From Bacteroidia bacterium (GTDB lineage Bacteria; Bacteroidota; Bacteroidia; AKYH767-A; OLB10): a stretch of DNA of 64,000 bases. Position numbers and translations under genes: made by a program. Within the stretch, counting starts at the first letter, position 1, and the number at the start of each line of letters is the position of its first letter. Shown in pieces: positions 44,968-53,714 of the stretch. The DNA is taken from NCBI GenBank assembly GCA_016788165.1, contig JAEUTH010000015.1, positions 1-64,000 of the forward strand, in the 5' to 3' direction. The notes below the pieces were generated by a model. It was not told the DNA's origin and did no database searches. It saw nothing but the letters and a program-made list of their open reading frames with translations.

Positions 44968-44998
44968 TTTGCGCTCCAATTGAAATCGGATACATTTT
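44968..44998 (+). promoter_or_regulatory. Bacteroidota-type promoter for serC
   Basis: TTTG at 44968-44971 and TACATTTT at 44991-44998 are separated by 19 bases, the ideal Bacteroidota sigma-A spacing; the -7 box differs from TAnnTTTG only in its last base. The serC ATG lies at 45017, leaving a very short leader. Confidence 0.6.
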
Positions 44999-45016
44999 AG
45001 AATCAACCTAAGCAAA

Positions 45017-46096
45017 ATGAGCCAAACCATAAAGCATAACTTTGGTGCCGGGCCCGGCATATTAGCGCCACAGGTTTTACAACAAGCAGCACAAGGCATA
45101 CTTAATTTTAATAATACAGGTTTAAGTATTCTCGAAATTTCGCACCGAAGCAAATCGTTTTTACAGGTACTCGATGAAACGGTTTTGCTTGTGAAAGAAC
45201 TTCTAAATATTCCCGGAAATTATCAGGTTTTATTTTTGAGTGGTGGTGCCAGTATGCAGTTTACAATGGTGCCACAAAACTTTTTAAAAACAAAAGCTGC
45301 TTATGTGGCTTCGGGTGTTTGGGCCAATAAAGCCATTGCCGAAGCACAACTTATAGGGCACACCCAAACCCTGGCAAGCAGTGCCGATAAAAACTACAGC
45401 TACATACCTACAAACTACACGGTACCGGCCGATGTTGATTACCTGCATTTATGCAGCAACAACACCATATATGGCACACAAATGAAATCGTTGCCTAATA
45501 GCACAGTGCCTATAGTTTGCGATATGAGCAGCGATATTTTTAGTAAAACAATTAATGTTGCCGATTATGATTTAATTTATGCTGGCGCACAAAAAAACAT
45601 GGGGCCTGCAGGTGCAACTTGTGTAATTATTAAAAACGAATTTTTAAGTAAAGCCAATACGCATTTACCATCTATGATGCGCTATGCCATACATGCCGAA
45701 AACGGAAGCATGTACAATACGCCACCTTGTTATGCTATTTACGTTTGTATGCTTACAATGCAATGGTTAAAGTCAATTGGTGGTGTTGCTGCCATTCAAA
45801 AAACAAACGAAACCAAAGCAGCATTACTTTATCAGGAAATAGACAGAAACGCTTTGTTTACTGGTAATGTACAGGTTGATGCACGCTCACTTATGAGTGT
45901 GTGCTTTAGTGCTATTAATACCGATGTTGAAACAAAATTTAAACTAGCTGCCGAACAAGCCGGCATGGTTGGTTTGGCAGGCCACCGTTTATCGGGTGGG
46001 TTTAGGGCATCTATATACAATGCCATGCCTGTAAGCAGTGTTGAAGCATTAATTACGTGCATGCAACAATTTGAAAACAATTATAAATCCAATTAA
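45017..46096 (+). CDS. serC: Phosphoserine aminotransferase
   Basis: This is a 359-residue PLP enzyme that makes 3-phosphoserine from 3-phosphohydroxypyruvate and glutamate. The N-terminal HNFGAGPGILAPQVLQQA and SILEISHRSKSF are family hallmarks, with LSGGASMQFTMVPQNFL at the PLP phosphate site and the PLP lysine in YAGAQKNMGPAG. It ends with GHRLSGGFRASIYNAMP. It is followed by DUF1015 with 37 bases between; the usual serA (3-phosphoglycerate dehydrogenase) is not between them nor elsewhere in the window. Confidence 0.95.
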   Translation: MSQTIKHNFGAGPGILAPQVLQQAAQGILNFNNTGLSILEISHRSKSFLQVLDETVLLVKELLNIPGNYQVLFLSGGASMQFTMVPQNFLKTKAAYVASGVWANKAIAEAQLIGHTQTLASSADKNYSYIPTNYTVPADVDYLHLCSNNTIYGTQMKSLPNSTVPIVCDMSSDIFSKTINVADYDLIYAGAQKNMGPAGATCVIIKNEFLSKANTHLPSMMRYAIHAENGSMYNTPPCYAIYVCMLTMQWLKSIGGVAAIQKTNETKAALLYQEIDRNALFTGNVQVDARSLMSVCFSAINTDVETKFKLAAEQAGMVGLAGHRLSGGFRASIYNAMPVSSVEALITCMQQFENNYKSN

Positions 46097-46133
46097 AGTA
46101 TATTATACAGGTTACCAAAATTACACAAACATT

Positions 46134-47378
46134 ATGGCTATATTAAAACCATTTAAAGGGATAAGACCCAAAAATGAATTTGTTCAACAAGTTGCTTCAA
46201 AACCTTACGATGTATTAGACGAAAAAGAAGCAAAAGCAGAAGCAGGTGATAACCAACTCTCATTCTATCATGTAATTAAACCCGAAATTGATTTACCGGC
46301 AGATGTAGATCACTACGCTTTTGAAGTTTATGATAAAGGCAAAACCAATTTTATAAACATGGTACAACAAGGGGTGTTTTTTCAAGATGAAAAACCTTGC
46401 TACTATATATATCAGCAAACCATGAATGGCCGTAAACAAAACGGCATTGTTGGTGGTGCATCGGTTGAAGATTATTTTAATAACGTCATTAAAAAACATG
46501 AACTAACACGCCCCGATAAGGAAGAAGACAGACGCAACCATGTACGCGTAAGTAATTTAAATTATGAGCCTGTGTTTTTTGCATACCCGCAACATGCTGC
46601 ATTAGATGCTATTGTAAATAAAGTTGTAGCCGGAAAAGCGGAATATGATTTTACAACTGACGATGGCATTGGCCATGCATTTTGGGTGGTAAATGATGAT
46701 GCTACCATTGCCTCAATAACTAAATATTTCGCTGAGTTACCTGCAACCTACGTAGCAGATGGGCATCACCGTACCGCTGCTGCAGCAGGTGTAGGTAAAG
46801 AAAGACGTGAGGCCAACCCAAATCATACAGGCAACGAAGCTTATAACTTTTTTTTAGCGGTACATTTTCCCGATAATCAGTTGGCTATAATGGATTATAA
46901 CAGAGTAGTAACCGATTTAAATGGCTTAACGGATGCAGCTTTTATAAAAGCCCTAAAGCAAAACTTTATTGTAACTGATAAAGGCAGTAAAGTTTATCGC
47001 CCCTCAAAACTACATGAGTTTGGCATGTACTTAAGTGGCAAATGGTATGCATTACAAGCAAAAAAAGGCACCTATAATGATGCCGACCCTGTTGATGTTT
47101 TAGACGTTTCGATATTGAGCAAACAAATATTGGAACCGGTTTTAAATATTACCGACCTACGTACCGATACACGCATACAATTTGTGGGTGGCTTACGTGG
47201 CTTAGGCGAATTAGAACGCAGGGTAAACAGTGGCGAAATGAAAGTGGCATTTGCACTTTTCCCTGTTAGCATGAAACAACTTATTGACATTGCCGATAGT
47301 GGCAATATAATGCCACCTAAAGTAACCTGGTTCGAACCAAAACTGCGTAGTGGTTTGGTGTTATATGAATTAGCATAA
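46134..47378 (+). CDS. DUF1015 family protein
   Basis: This is a 414-residue protein of DUF1015, from the ATG at 46134 (MAILKPFKGIRPKNEF), which is the usual family start. The conserved core is YVADGHHRTAAAAGVG around residues 207-222. Its D-G-H-H-R motif resembles the phosphate-handling D/E-G-x-H-R of the ParB/sulfiredoxin superfamily, which includes free-serine kinases. PFKGIRPK and LPATYVADGHHR are family-wide landmarks. Directly after serC, it may act on serine or phosphoserine, but this is inference from neighbourhood and motif. A terminator overlaps the stop. Confidence 0.85.
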   Translation: MAILKPFKGIRPKNEFVQQVASKPYDVLDEKEAKAEAGDNQLSFYHVIKPEIDLPADVDHYAFEVYDKGKTNFINMVQQGVFFQDEKPCYYIYQQTMNGRKQNGIVGGASVEDYFNNVIKKHELTRPDKEEDRRNHVRVSNLNYEPVFFAYPQHAALDAIVNKVVAGKAEYDFTTDDGIGHAFWVVNDDATIASITKYFAELPATYVADGHHRTAAAAGVGKERREANPNHTGNEAYNFFLAVHFPDNQLAIMDYNRVVTDLNGLTDAAFIKALKQNFIVTDKGSKVYRPSKLHEFGMYLSGKWYALQAKKGTYNDADPVDVLDVSILSKQILEPVLNITDLRTDTRIQFVGGLRGLGELERRVNSGEMKVAFALFPVSMKQLIDIADSGNIMPPKVTWFEPKLRSGLVLYELA

Positions 47379-47410
47379 AAAAAGGCTGCTCATGCAGCCT
47401 TTTTTTATGC
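47373..47410. terminator. Bidirectional terminator between DUF1015 and purK
   Basis: A 17-bp stem (47373-47389 with 47394-47410) with a 4-base loop, of which GGCTGC/GCAGCC is the core and A7/T7 tracts flank it on both sides. The left arm includes the DUF1015 stop codon. It serves both convergent genes. Confidence 0.9.
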
Positions 47411-47425
47411 GTAAAACCTGATGAA

Positions 47426-48559
47426 TCAGGATACTACTTTAATGGTTTGCAAGGCAAGTTTTGCATTGGTAATTGCCGCATCCACACTTTTGTTTACTAC
47501 CGTTACATGCCCCATTTTGCGGAATGGCTTTGTTATTTTTTTGCCATACAAATGTAGGTAGGCACCGTCAATTTTCAGCAGTTCATGTAAGCCTTCATAT
47601 TTGGCTTCGCCTGTATAATTTTTTTCGCCTAATACATTAATCATGGCAGCAGGATTTACAATTGCAGTTTCGCCTAACGGCAAATTAAATATAGCCCGCA
47701 GGTGTTGTTCGTATTGCGATGTAACATTACCCTCAATCGTGTGATGGCCACTGTTATGTGGCCGTGGTGCAATTTCATTAACCAATACATCACCATCAGT
47801 TGTTACAAAAAACTCAACGGCTAATATGCCAACCAGTTGCAATTGATTTATTAATTTGGTTGCTATTAAATGCGCCTTGCTTGCAATTACTTCTTTTATA
47901 TCAGCAGGCGAAAACAACAACTCAACTAAGTTTGCTTCACTGTTAAATTGCATTTCTACAGCCGGAAAACAGGACACTTCTCCACTTTCATTGCGTGCAA
48001 CTATTACAGCTATCTCTTTCTGAAATGGTATGTAGGTTTCGATAACACATGCCTCGTCAAAAGCTATCTGAACATCGGCTACATTATTTAATTTTTTAAC
48101 GCCTTTGCCATCATAACCGGCTGTACGCGTTTTTTGTATCAGCGGAAATTTATCGGTTTTTATTTCTGATTTCGATTCGACCAAATAAAACGGTGCTGTT
48201 GGTATATTATGCTCCTGGTAAAACAGTTTTTGCAAACCTTTATCCTGCACCATTTTTAAAATAGCCGGTTGCGGATATACTTTTTTACCCCATTTTTCAA
48301 GTTCTGAAAGTGCTTCTGTGTTTACATGTTCAATTTCAACGGTAATAATATCGCAGTGTTTGCCAAACTGCATTACGGCATCATAATCCTTAAAACTTGC
48401 ATTAATAAATTTGGCACATAAATCTTTACTGGGCGCATTGCTATCGGGGTCAATAACATGGGCAGTAATATTAAAATCGGCTGCTTTTTGTAACAACATT
48501 TTTCCCAATTGTCCACCGCCTAATATGCCTAAGGTGCGGTTCAAAGTATTTGAATTCAT
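47426..48559 (-). CDS. purK: 5-(carboxyamino)imidazole ribonucleotide synthase
   Basis: This is a 377-residue ATP-grasp enzyme of purine biosynthesis that makes N5-CAIR from AIR, ATP and bicarbonate. The N-terminal LGILGGGQLGKMLLQKAADF and DIITVEIEHVN, the central KTRTAGYDGKGV, and EIAPRPHNSGHHTIE are specific to PurK. It is a single gene, divergent from hpt and convergent with DUF1015 through a shared terminator. No purE lies in the window. Confidence 0.94.
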   Translation of the reverse strand: MNSNTLNRTLGILGGGQLGKMLLQKAADFNITAHVIDPDSNAPSKDLCAKFINASFKDYDAVMQFGKHCDIITVEIEHVNTEALSELEKWGKKVYPQPAILKMVQDKGLQKLFYQEHNIPTAPFYLVESKSEIKTDKFPLIQKTRTAGYDGKGVKKLNNVADVQIAFDEACVIETYIPFQKEIAVIVARNESGEVSCFPAVEMQFNSEANLVELLFSPADIKEVIASKAHLIATKLINQLQLVGILAVEFFVTTDGDVLVNEIAPRPHNSGHHTIEGNVTSQYEQHLRAIFNLPLGETAIVNPAAMINVLGEKNYTGEAKYEGLHELLKIDGAYLHLYGKKITKPFRKMGHVTVVNKSVDAAITNAKLALQTIKVVS

Positions 48560-48652
48560 GGTGCAATGATAGGTTTAAAAAACTTTTATGTACGCTTTTA
48601 GTTTAAACAGCATTTATAGCCAAACAACATTTATAGGCAAAGACAAAACAAC

Positions 48653-48660
48653 TATATTCG
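48653..48660 (+). promoter_or_regulatory. Possible -7 element variant before hpt
   Basis: TATATTCG, one change from TAnnTTTG, 55 bases before the hpt start. No clear TTTG box at the right distance. Confidence 0.25.
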
Positions 48661-48715
48661 CCAGCCTTAAAAACAGTATGCAATAATTGGTGTTATTGAT
48701 ACGGCAAACATTTAT

Positions 48716-49258
48716 ATGCAAGAAGTAACCATACACGATAAAACTTTTGAGGTATTAATCGCAGCCAACGATATTCAACAACGTGTGGCACAAATTGCTG
48801 CCGACATAAACGAAAATTACGCTGAAAAAAAGCCTTTGTTTTTAGGTGTACTTAATGGTGCATTTTTATTTGCTGCCGATTTATTTAAAAACATTTCAGT
48901 ACCATGCGAAATTTCATTCATTCGGGTTTCAAGTTATCAGGGTACACAATCCAGCGGTAAAGTAAAAAGCCTGATAGGCCTTAACATGGATATTAATAAC
49001 CGCCATATAATTGTTATTGAAGATATAGTTGATACAGGCGATACCATGCAATATTTATTGGCCGAACTGGCACAAAAAAATCCGGCATCGGTAAAATTAG
49101 CAACTATGGTTTTTAAACCTGAAGCATTAAAGCACCCATTACAGCCCGATTTTATTGGGTTTACCGTACCCCCTGATTTTTTAGTGGGTTATGGTTTAGA
49201 TTATGATGGCTTGGGCCGCAACCTCAACGATATTTTTATTTTAAAAAACAACGCTTAA
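48716..49258 (+). CDS. hpt: Hypoxanthine phosphoribosyltransferase
   Basis: This is a 180-residue purine salvage enzyme that joins hypoxanthine (or guanine) and PRPP. The PRPP-binding motif is IIVIEDIVDTGDTMQYLL. GVLNGAFLFAADLFKNI and PDFLVGYGLDYDGLGRNLNDIF are the family's other landmarks. It heads a plus-strand run hpt, adk, PNPOx-like, obgE, PAP2 with very short gaps or overlaps. Confidence 0.94.
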   Translation: MQEVTIHDKTFEVLIAANDIQQRVAQIAADINENYAEKKPLFLGVLNGAFLFAADLFKNISVPCEISFIRVSSYQGTQSSGKVKSLIGLNMDINNRHIIVIEDIVDTGDTMQYLLAELAQKNPASVKLATMVFKPEALKHPLQPDFIGFTVPPDFLVGYGLDYDGLGRNLNDIFILKNNA

Positions 49259-49274
49259 AAGTAAGTTACAAAAC

Positions 49275-49844
49275 ATGCGCAACATCGTATTATTCGGCCC
49301 ACCCGGTGCGGGCAAAGGCACACAAAGCAGCAAACTAATCAGCAAGTATCAACTTATACATTTATCAACAGGCGATTTGTTGCGTAGTGAAATAAGTGCC
49401 GGTACGGCTTTGGGTTTAGAAGCAAAAGGACTTATGGATAAAGGACTTCTGGTACCTGACGAAGTGGTTATTGGTATGATTGCTGCGAAGTTAGATGCAA
49501 ACACCAATGCTGCCGGTTTTATTTTTGATGGCTTTCCGCGCACACATGCACAAGCTGCAGCACTTGACGCACTTTTAGAAGAAAAGCACACCAACATTCA
49601 GGTAATGCTAAGTTTAGAAGTATCGAACGAGGAGTTGATGAAACGTTTGTTGTTACGTGGTAAAGATTCGGGCCGTGCCGATGATCAGAACCCCGAAATT
49701 ATTGGCAAACGTATTGAAGAATACAATGCCAAAACCAAACCTGTTGCTGCATATTACCAAGCTCAAGGCAAATTAAAAAACATACCGGGCATGGGCTCGG
49801 TTGATGAAATTTTTGATGCCTTATGCATAGCCATTAATGGGTAA
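49275..49844 (+). CDS. adk: Adenylate kinase
   Basis: This is a 189-residue enzyme with the P-loop LFGPPGAGKGTQ at the N-terminus, LIHLSTGDLLRSEI, FDGFPRTHAQAAAL, and a short LID region (LRGKDSGRADD) without the zinc-finger cysteines. It interconverts ATP, ADP and AMP. The stop overlaps the next gene by 8 bases, so translation is coupled. Confidence 0.95.
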   Translation: MRNIVLFGPPGAGKGTQSSKLISKYQLIHLSTGDLLRSEISAGTALGLEAKGLMDKGLLVPDEVVIGMIAAKLDANTNAAGFIFDGFPRTHAQAAALDALLEEKHTNIQVMLSLEVSNEELMKRLLLRGKDSGRADDQNPEIIGKRIEEYNAKTKPVAAYYQAQGKLKNIPGMGSVDEIFDALCIAING

Positions 49845-50394
49845 AGTTTTTAATGAAATATTGCCCGAGCATGCTGCCTTTATTAAAAAACAACACTTGT
49901 TTTTTGTAGCAACGGCACCTTTAAATCCCCAAGGACATGTAAATGTATCACCCAAAGGTTTGCATGCATTACACCTGTTATCGCCTACTGAAGTTGTTTA
50001 CTTAGACTTAACCGGTAGCGGCAACGAAACATCAGCACATTTGCAAGAAAACAACCGTATTACTTTTATGTTTTGCAGTTTCGATAAAGTGCCCAATATT
50101 TTAAGACTGTACGGCAGCGGACAAACTATTTTACCATCACATAAAACATATAAAGACTATTCGCAATATTTCGAAATGCCCATAGGTGTGCGTCAATTTA
50201 TTTATTCAAAAATTCACAGGGTACAAACATCATGTGGCTATGGTGTGCCTTTATTTGATTTTGTGGCCGATAGAAATACACTTAACCAATGGGCCGTAAA
50301 CAAAGGCAATACCTTACATCAATATCAACAAGAAAAAAACCTGATTAGCATTGATGGTTTACCCACTGCTTTAAACCTAAACCATGGAAAATAA
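49837..50394 (+). CDS. Pyridoxamine 5'-phosphate oxidase family protein
   Basis: This is a 185-residue flavin-binding split-barrel protein. The pattern [20 protein letters not shown] near residues 23-42 is that of the PNPOx-like/general FMN-binding family, with [26 protein letters not shown] next. The role is probably a flavin oxidoreductase of unknown substrate rather than vitamin B6 synthesis. It overlaps adk by 8 and obgE by 11 bases. Confidence 0.85.
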   Translation: MGKVFNEILPEHAAFIKKQHLFFVATAPLNPQGHVNVSPKGLHALHLLSPTEVVYLDLTGSGNETSAHLQENNRITFMFCSFDKVPNILRLYGSGQTILPSHKTYKDYSQYFEMPIGVRQFIYSKIHRVQTSCGYGVPLFDFVADRNTLNQWAVNKGNTLHQYQQEKNLISIDGLPTALNLNHGK

Positions 50395-51400
50395 TTTTAT
50401 TGATTATGTAAAAATAAATTGCCGCAGTGGCAAAGGAGGCAGTGGTTCTATGCACTTACACCGCGATAAACTTACAGCAAAAGGCGGCCCCGATGGTGGC
50501 AATGGCGGACGTGGCGGACATATAATTATACGCGGCAACAAACAGTTATGGACTTTACTGCATTTAAAATACCGAAAACATGTTTTGGGCCATGATGGGC
50601 AAAGCGGGCAATCGGCTAATAAAACCGGTGCCGAAGGCAAAGACGAAATTTTAGAAGTACCCTTAGGTACCATTGCTCGCGATTTTGAAACCGGCCAGCA
50701 ATTGTTCGAAATTAATAACGATGGACAAACCGAAATATTAATGCATGGCGGACGTGGCGGCAAAGGCAATGCTTTTTTTAAATCATCAACCATGCAAACA
50801 CCACGCTTTGCACAACCGGGCGAACCGGGCCAAGAAGGCTGGAAAATTTTAGAACTTAAACTTATGGCCGATGTGGGCTTGGTAGGTTTTCCGAATGCCG
50901 GCAAAAGTACCTTGCTCAGTGTGGTTTCGGCAGCAAAACCCGAAATTGCAAACTACCCATTTACCACACTGGCGCCAAACTTAGGCATGGTATATTATCG
51001 CCATAACCGATCGTTTATTATGGCCGACATACCGGGCATTATCGAAGGTGCCCATTTGGGTAAAGGTTTAGGCTTACGGTTTTTACGGCACATCGAACGT
51101 AACAGTGTTTTATTATTTCTGCTGCCTGCCGATAGCAATAATTTAAAGGATGAATATAAAATTCTGAAAAAAGAACTGCGTTTGCATAATCCCGATTTAA
51201 TGCAAAAGCGCAGACTTATTGCTATTACTAAATGCGATATGCTTGATAATGAACTTTTGAAAGAATTAAAAAAGGAAGTACCTAAAGATAAAAATAAGGA
51301 TGGCAGTAAGGTTGATGTTTTATTTATTTCAAGCGTTGCCCAACAAGGCATTGAAGCATTAAAAGATGCCGTTTGGAATGCTATTAATGCCGATGTTTAA
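50384..51400 (+). CDS. obgE: Obg-type GTPase
   Basis: This is a 338-residue GTPase tied to 50S ribosome assembly and stress control. The glycine-rich Obg fold spans about 1-160 ([28 protein letters not shown]-type runs). The GTPase domain has P-loop [11 protein letters not shown], switch [25 protein letters not shown] and the base motif ITKCD. The C-terminal OCT domain is absent, as is common in Bacteroidota. It lies in the hpt-adk-obgE run, three bases before the PAP2 gene. Confidence 0.95.
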   Translation: MENNFIDYVKINCRSGKGGSGSMHLHRDKLTAKGGPDGGNGGRGGHIIIRGNKQLWTLLHLKYRKHVLGHDGQSGQSANKTGAEGKDEILEVPLGTIARDFETGQQLFEINNDGQTEILMHGGRGGKGNAFFKSSTMQTPRFAQPGEPGQEGWKILELKLMADVGLVGFPNAGKSTLLSVVSAAKPEIANYPFTTLAPNLGMVYYRHNRSFIMADIPGIIEGAHLGKGLGLRFLRHIERNSVLLFLLPADSNNLKDEYKILKKELRLHNPDLMQKRRLIAITKCDMLDNELLKELKKEVPKDKNKDGSKVDVLFISSVAQQGIEALKDAVWNAINADV

Positions 51401-51403
51401 AAT

Positions 51404-51952
51404 ATGTGGCAACAAATAAATACTAAACTTTTATTGTGGATTAATAGCCATAATCAGCCCATATTAGATTGGATAATGATTTTGGCAAGCAATCGTTTTA
51501 TTTGGATACCATTATATGCATTGCTGTTTGTACTGTTTATTAAACAATACCAAAAAAAAGTTTGGCTACTGTTGTTATGCGTGGTGCTGTTAATTGTATT
51601 GTGCGACCAATCGGCTAATTTGGGCAAAGCCTATTTTAAACTATTGCGGCCATGTCATCATCCCGAACTTTTTAATTTACTACACCTGGCCGATGGCTGT
51701 GGCGGTGCCTACGGTTACATATCATCACATGCATCAAATAGTATGGGTTTATTACTGCTTACATACTTAACCATCGGACGCAATTATAAATGGCTTTTGC
51801 CTGTCTTACTCTTTTATGTTTTTATAATAGCTTATAGTCGTATTTACTTAGCAGCACATTATCCGTTTGACGTATTGCGAGGCTGGTTGGTTGGTACAAT
51901 AATGGCCATTATTGTAGCGCGGTTTTTTCGGGTAGCGTTGCAAAAAGTTTGA
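51404..51952 (+). CDS. PAP2 family membrane phosphatase
   Basis: This is a 182-residue membrane protein with about five helices. The three phosphatase motifs are KAYFKLLRP (KxxxxxxRP-like), SSHASNSMG (the usual P-S-G-H replaced by S-S-H), and SRIYLAAHYPFDV. Such proteins remove phosphate from lipid phosphates, such as undecaprenyl diphosphate or phosphatidic acid. It is the last gene of the hpt-adk-obgE run. Confidence 0.88.
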   Translation: MWQQINTKLLLWINSHNQPILDWIMILASNRFIWIPLYALLFVLFIKQYQKKVWLLLLCVVLLIVLCDQSANLGKAYFKLLRPCHHPELFNLLHLADGCGGAYGYISSHASNSMGLLLLTYLTIGRNYKWLLPVLLFYVFIIAYSRIYLAAHYPFDVLRGWLVGTIMAIIVARFFRVALQKV

Positions 51953-52091
51953 AACTTTTTAATACAAATTAAAAACGTCCTACACCAATTATTGCAACTT
52001 ATGCTTGATGCATAGCAATAAATAATTTGTTATTTATAAACTTGATGCTTGCCTATTAGTTTGTTACTTAGCCTGACTAAAAACAGAAATA

Positions 52092-53708
52092 ATGAAAAAA
52101 ATAATATGGTTGCTATTGTTGATTTATCAAAGCATACAGGCCCAAACAATAAATAAATCAGAAACCAAATTAGTAGTCGGAATTATTGTTGACCAGATGA
52201 AATACGACTATGTTTTCAGGTACTGGGATAAATTAGGCAACGATGGTTTTAAACGACTGATGCAACATGGCTATTTTTTAAACGAAGCCTATTACAATTA
52301 TGCGCCAACCATAACAGGGCCGGGCCATGCTTCGGTTTATACAGGTACCACACCGGCCACACATGGCATTATTAGTAACGATTGGTATGAAAAACAAAGT
52401 AAACAAAGCATGTATTGTGTACAAGACAATAACCATAGAGCTGTGGGAGCAATGCCCGGTGACACATTAAACAACATGTCGCCAAACAATTTATTGGTTA
52501 CCACCATTGGTGATGAGTTACATATCAGCAACAATTTTAAAAACAAAGTAATAGGTGTTGCCATAAAAGACAGAGGTGCCATACTGCCGGCCGGTCGTAG
52601 TGCCAATGCAGCTTATTGGTGGGATTGGAAAAGCAAAAACTTTATAACCAGTACTTACTACATGCAAGCACTACCCAATTGGGTAAAAGAATTTAACGCA
52701 CAAAAATTGCCTGATACTTATTTTAAAGAAGGTTGGAAATTAAAAAACGCAGGCTCATCCTACTCCTCAAGCACGGCTGATAATACCCCTTATGAAGGAT
52801 TATTTAAGGGCGAAAAAGCACCTGTGTTTCCACACCTTATAGCCGACTCAAATACCATTGATGCACTAAAGTTTATGCCACAGGGCAATGACCTTACATT
52901 GCAGTTTGCAATGGCTGCCATTAATAATGAAAATTTAGGAAACAACGGCCTTACCGATATGATAACCATCAGTTTTTCGAGCACAGATTATGCAGGCCAT
53001 CGCTATGGCACACATGCTGTTGAGATAGAAGATATGTATATAAAACTTGATGAAAATATACACACACTGATTGATTTTTTAGAACGTAAAATTGGCAAGG
53101 ATAAAATATTGCTTTTTCTAACAGCCGATCATGCTGCAATACCCAATGCCCAATACTTAGCCGACCATCATATTAATGCTGGCTATTTTAACTTTAAACA
53201 ATTTGCATCGGCATTAAGAGCAGATGTGCAACTAAACCATGGCGATAGTAACCTGATAGAAAAGTTTGATAACGATATGATATATATCAACCGTAGTTTA
53301 TTAAAAAACAAAAATCAATTAAACGATGTAACAGCTACTATATATGACTTTTGTTTGCACTACAAAGGCATTAGCCATGCATTAACTGCTGCACAAATTC
53401 AAAATAATGTATATACCGAAGGTGCTAAATCGCTGATGCAAAAAGGCTTTCATACACAAAAATGTGGCGATTTGGTTTATCAGTTAGATGCCGGTTTGGT
53501 TGAGTATGGCAAAACAGGTACCACACACGGTTCGGCATATCCCTATGATACACATGTACCCGTATGGTTTTATGGAAGTAAAGTTGCTCCGGGGGTTTGT
53601 AACCGTAAAACAAGCATTACAGATATTGCACCTACAATTTGTAATTTACTACAAATTGAACGCCCTAACGGATGCACCGGAGTGGCCATACCCGAAGTGC
53701 TAAAATAA
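52092..53708 (+). CDS. pafA: Alkaline phosphatase PafA-type
   Basis: This is a 538-residue secreted phosphatase of the alkaline phosphatase superfamily. Following the signal peptide (ending near SIQAQ), VDQMKYDY supplies a metal Asp and TITGPGHASVYTGT the nucleophile Thr75. Asn96 in SNDWY and the Lys159/Arg161 pair in IKDRGAILPAG match phosphate-binding residues of Elizabethkingia PafA. HGSAYPYDTHVPVWFYG and TADHAAIPN carry the later metal ligands. It releases phosphate from monoesters in the periplasm. It ends six bases before the helicase gene. Confidence 0.92.
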   Translation: MKKIIWLLLLIYQSIQAQTINKSETKLVVGIIVDQMKYDYVFRYWDKLGNDGFKRLMQHGYFLNEAYYNYAPTITGPGHASVYTGTTPATHGIISNDWYEKQSKQSMYCVQDNNHRAVGAMPGDTLNNMSPNNLLVTTIGDELHISNNFKNKVIGVAIKDRGAILPAGRSANAAYWWDWKSKNFITSTYYMQALPNWVKEFNAQKLPDTYFKEGWKLKNAGSSYSSSTADNTPYEGLFKGEKAPVFPHLIADSNTIDALKFMPQGNDLTLQFAMAAINNENLGNNGLTDMITISFSSTDYAGHRYGTHAVEIEDMYIKLDENIHTLIDFLERKIGKDKILLFLTADHAAIPNAQYLADHHINAGYFNFKQFASALRADVQLNHGDSNLIEKFDNDMIYINRSLLKNKNQLNDVTATIYDFCLHYKGISHALTAAQIQNNVYTEGAKSLMQKGFHTQKCGDLVYQLDAGLVEYGKTGTTHGSAYPYDTHVPVWFYGSKVAPGVCNRKTSITDIAPTICNLLQIERPNGCTGVAIPEVLK

Positions 53709-53714
53709 ACAACC

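Noticed and set aside
50404-50904. 166-codon minus-strand open frame opposite obgE
   Set aside because: It is a Pro/Ser-rich shadow of the glycine-rich Obg domain, not a plausible protein.
52026-52063. Promoter for pafA (TTTG and TTAGTTTG)
   Set aside because: The spacing is 26 bases and the -7 box has a mismatch in its first conserved pair, so the match is not good enough to list.
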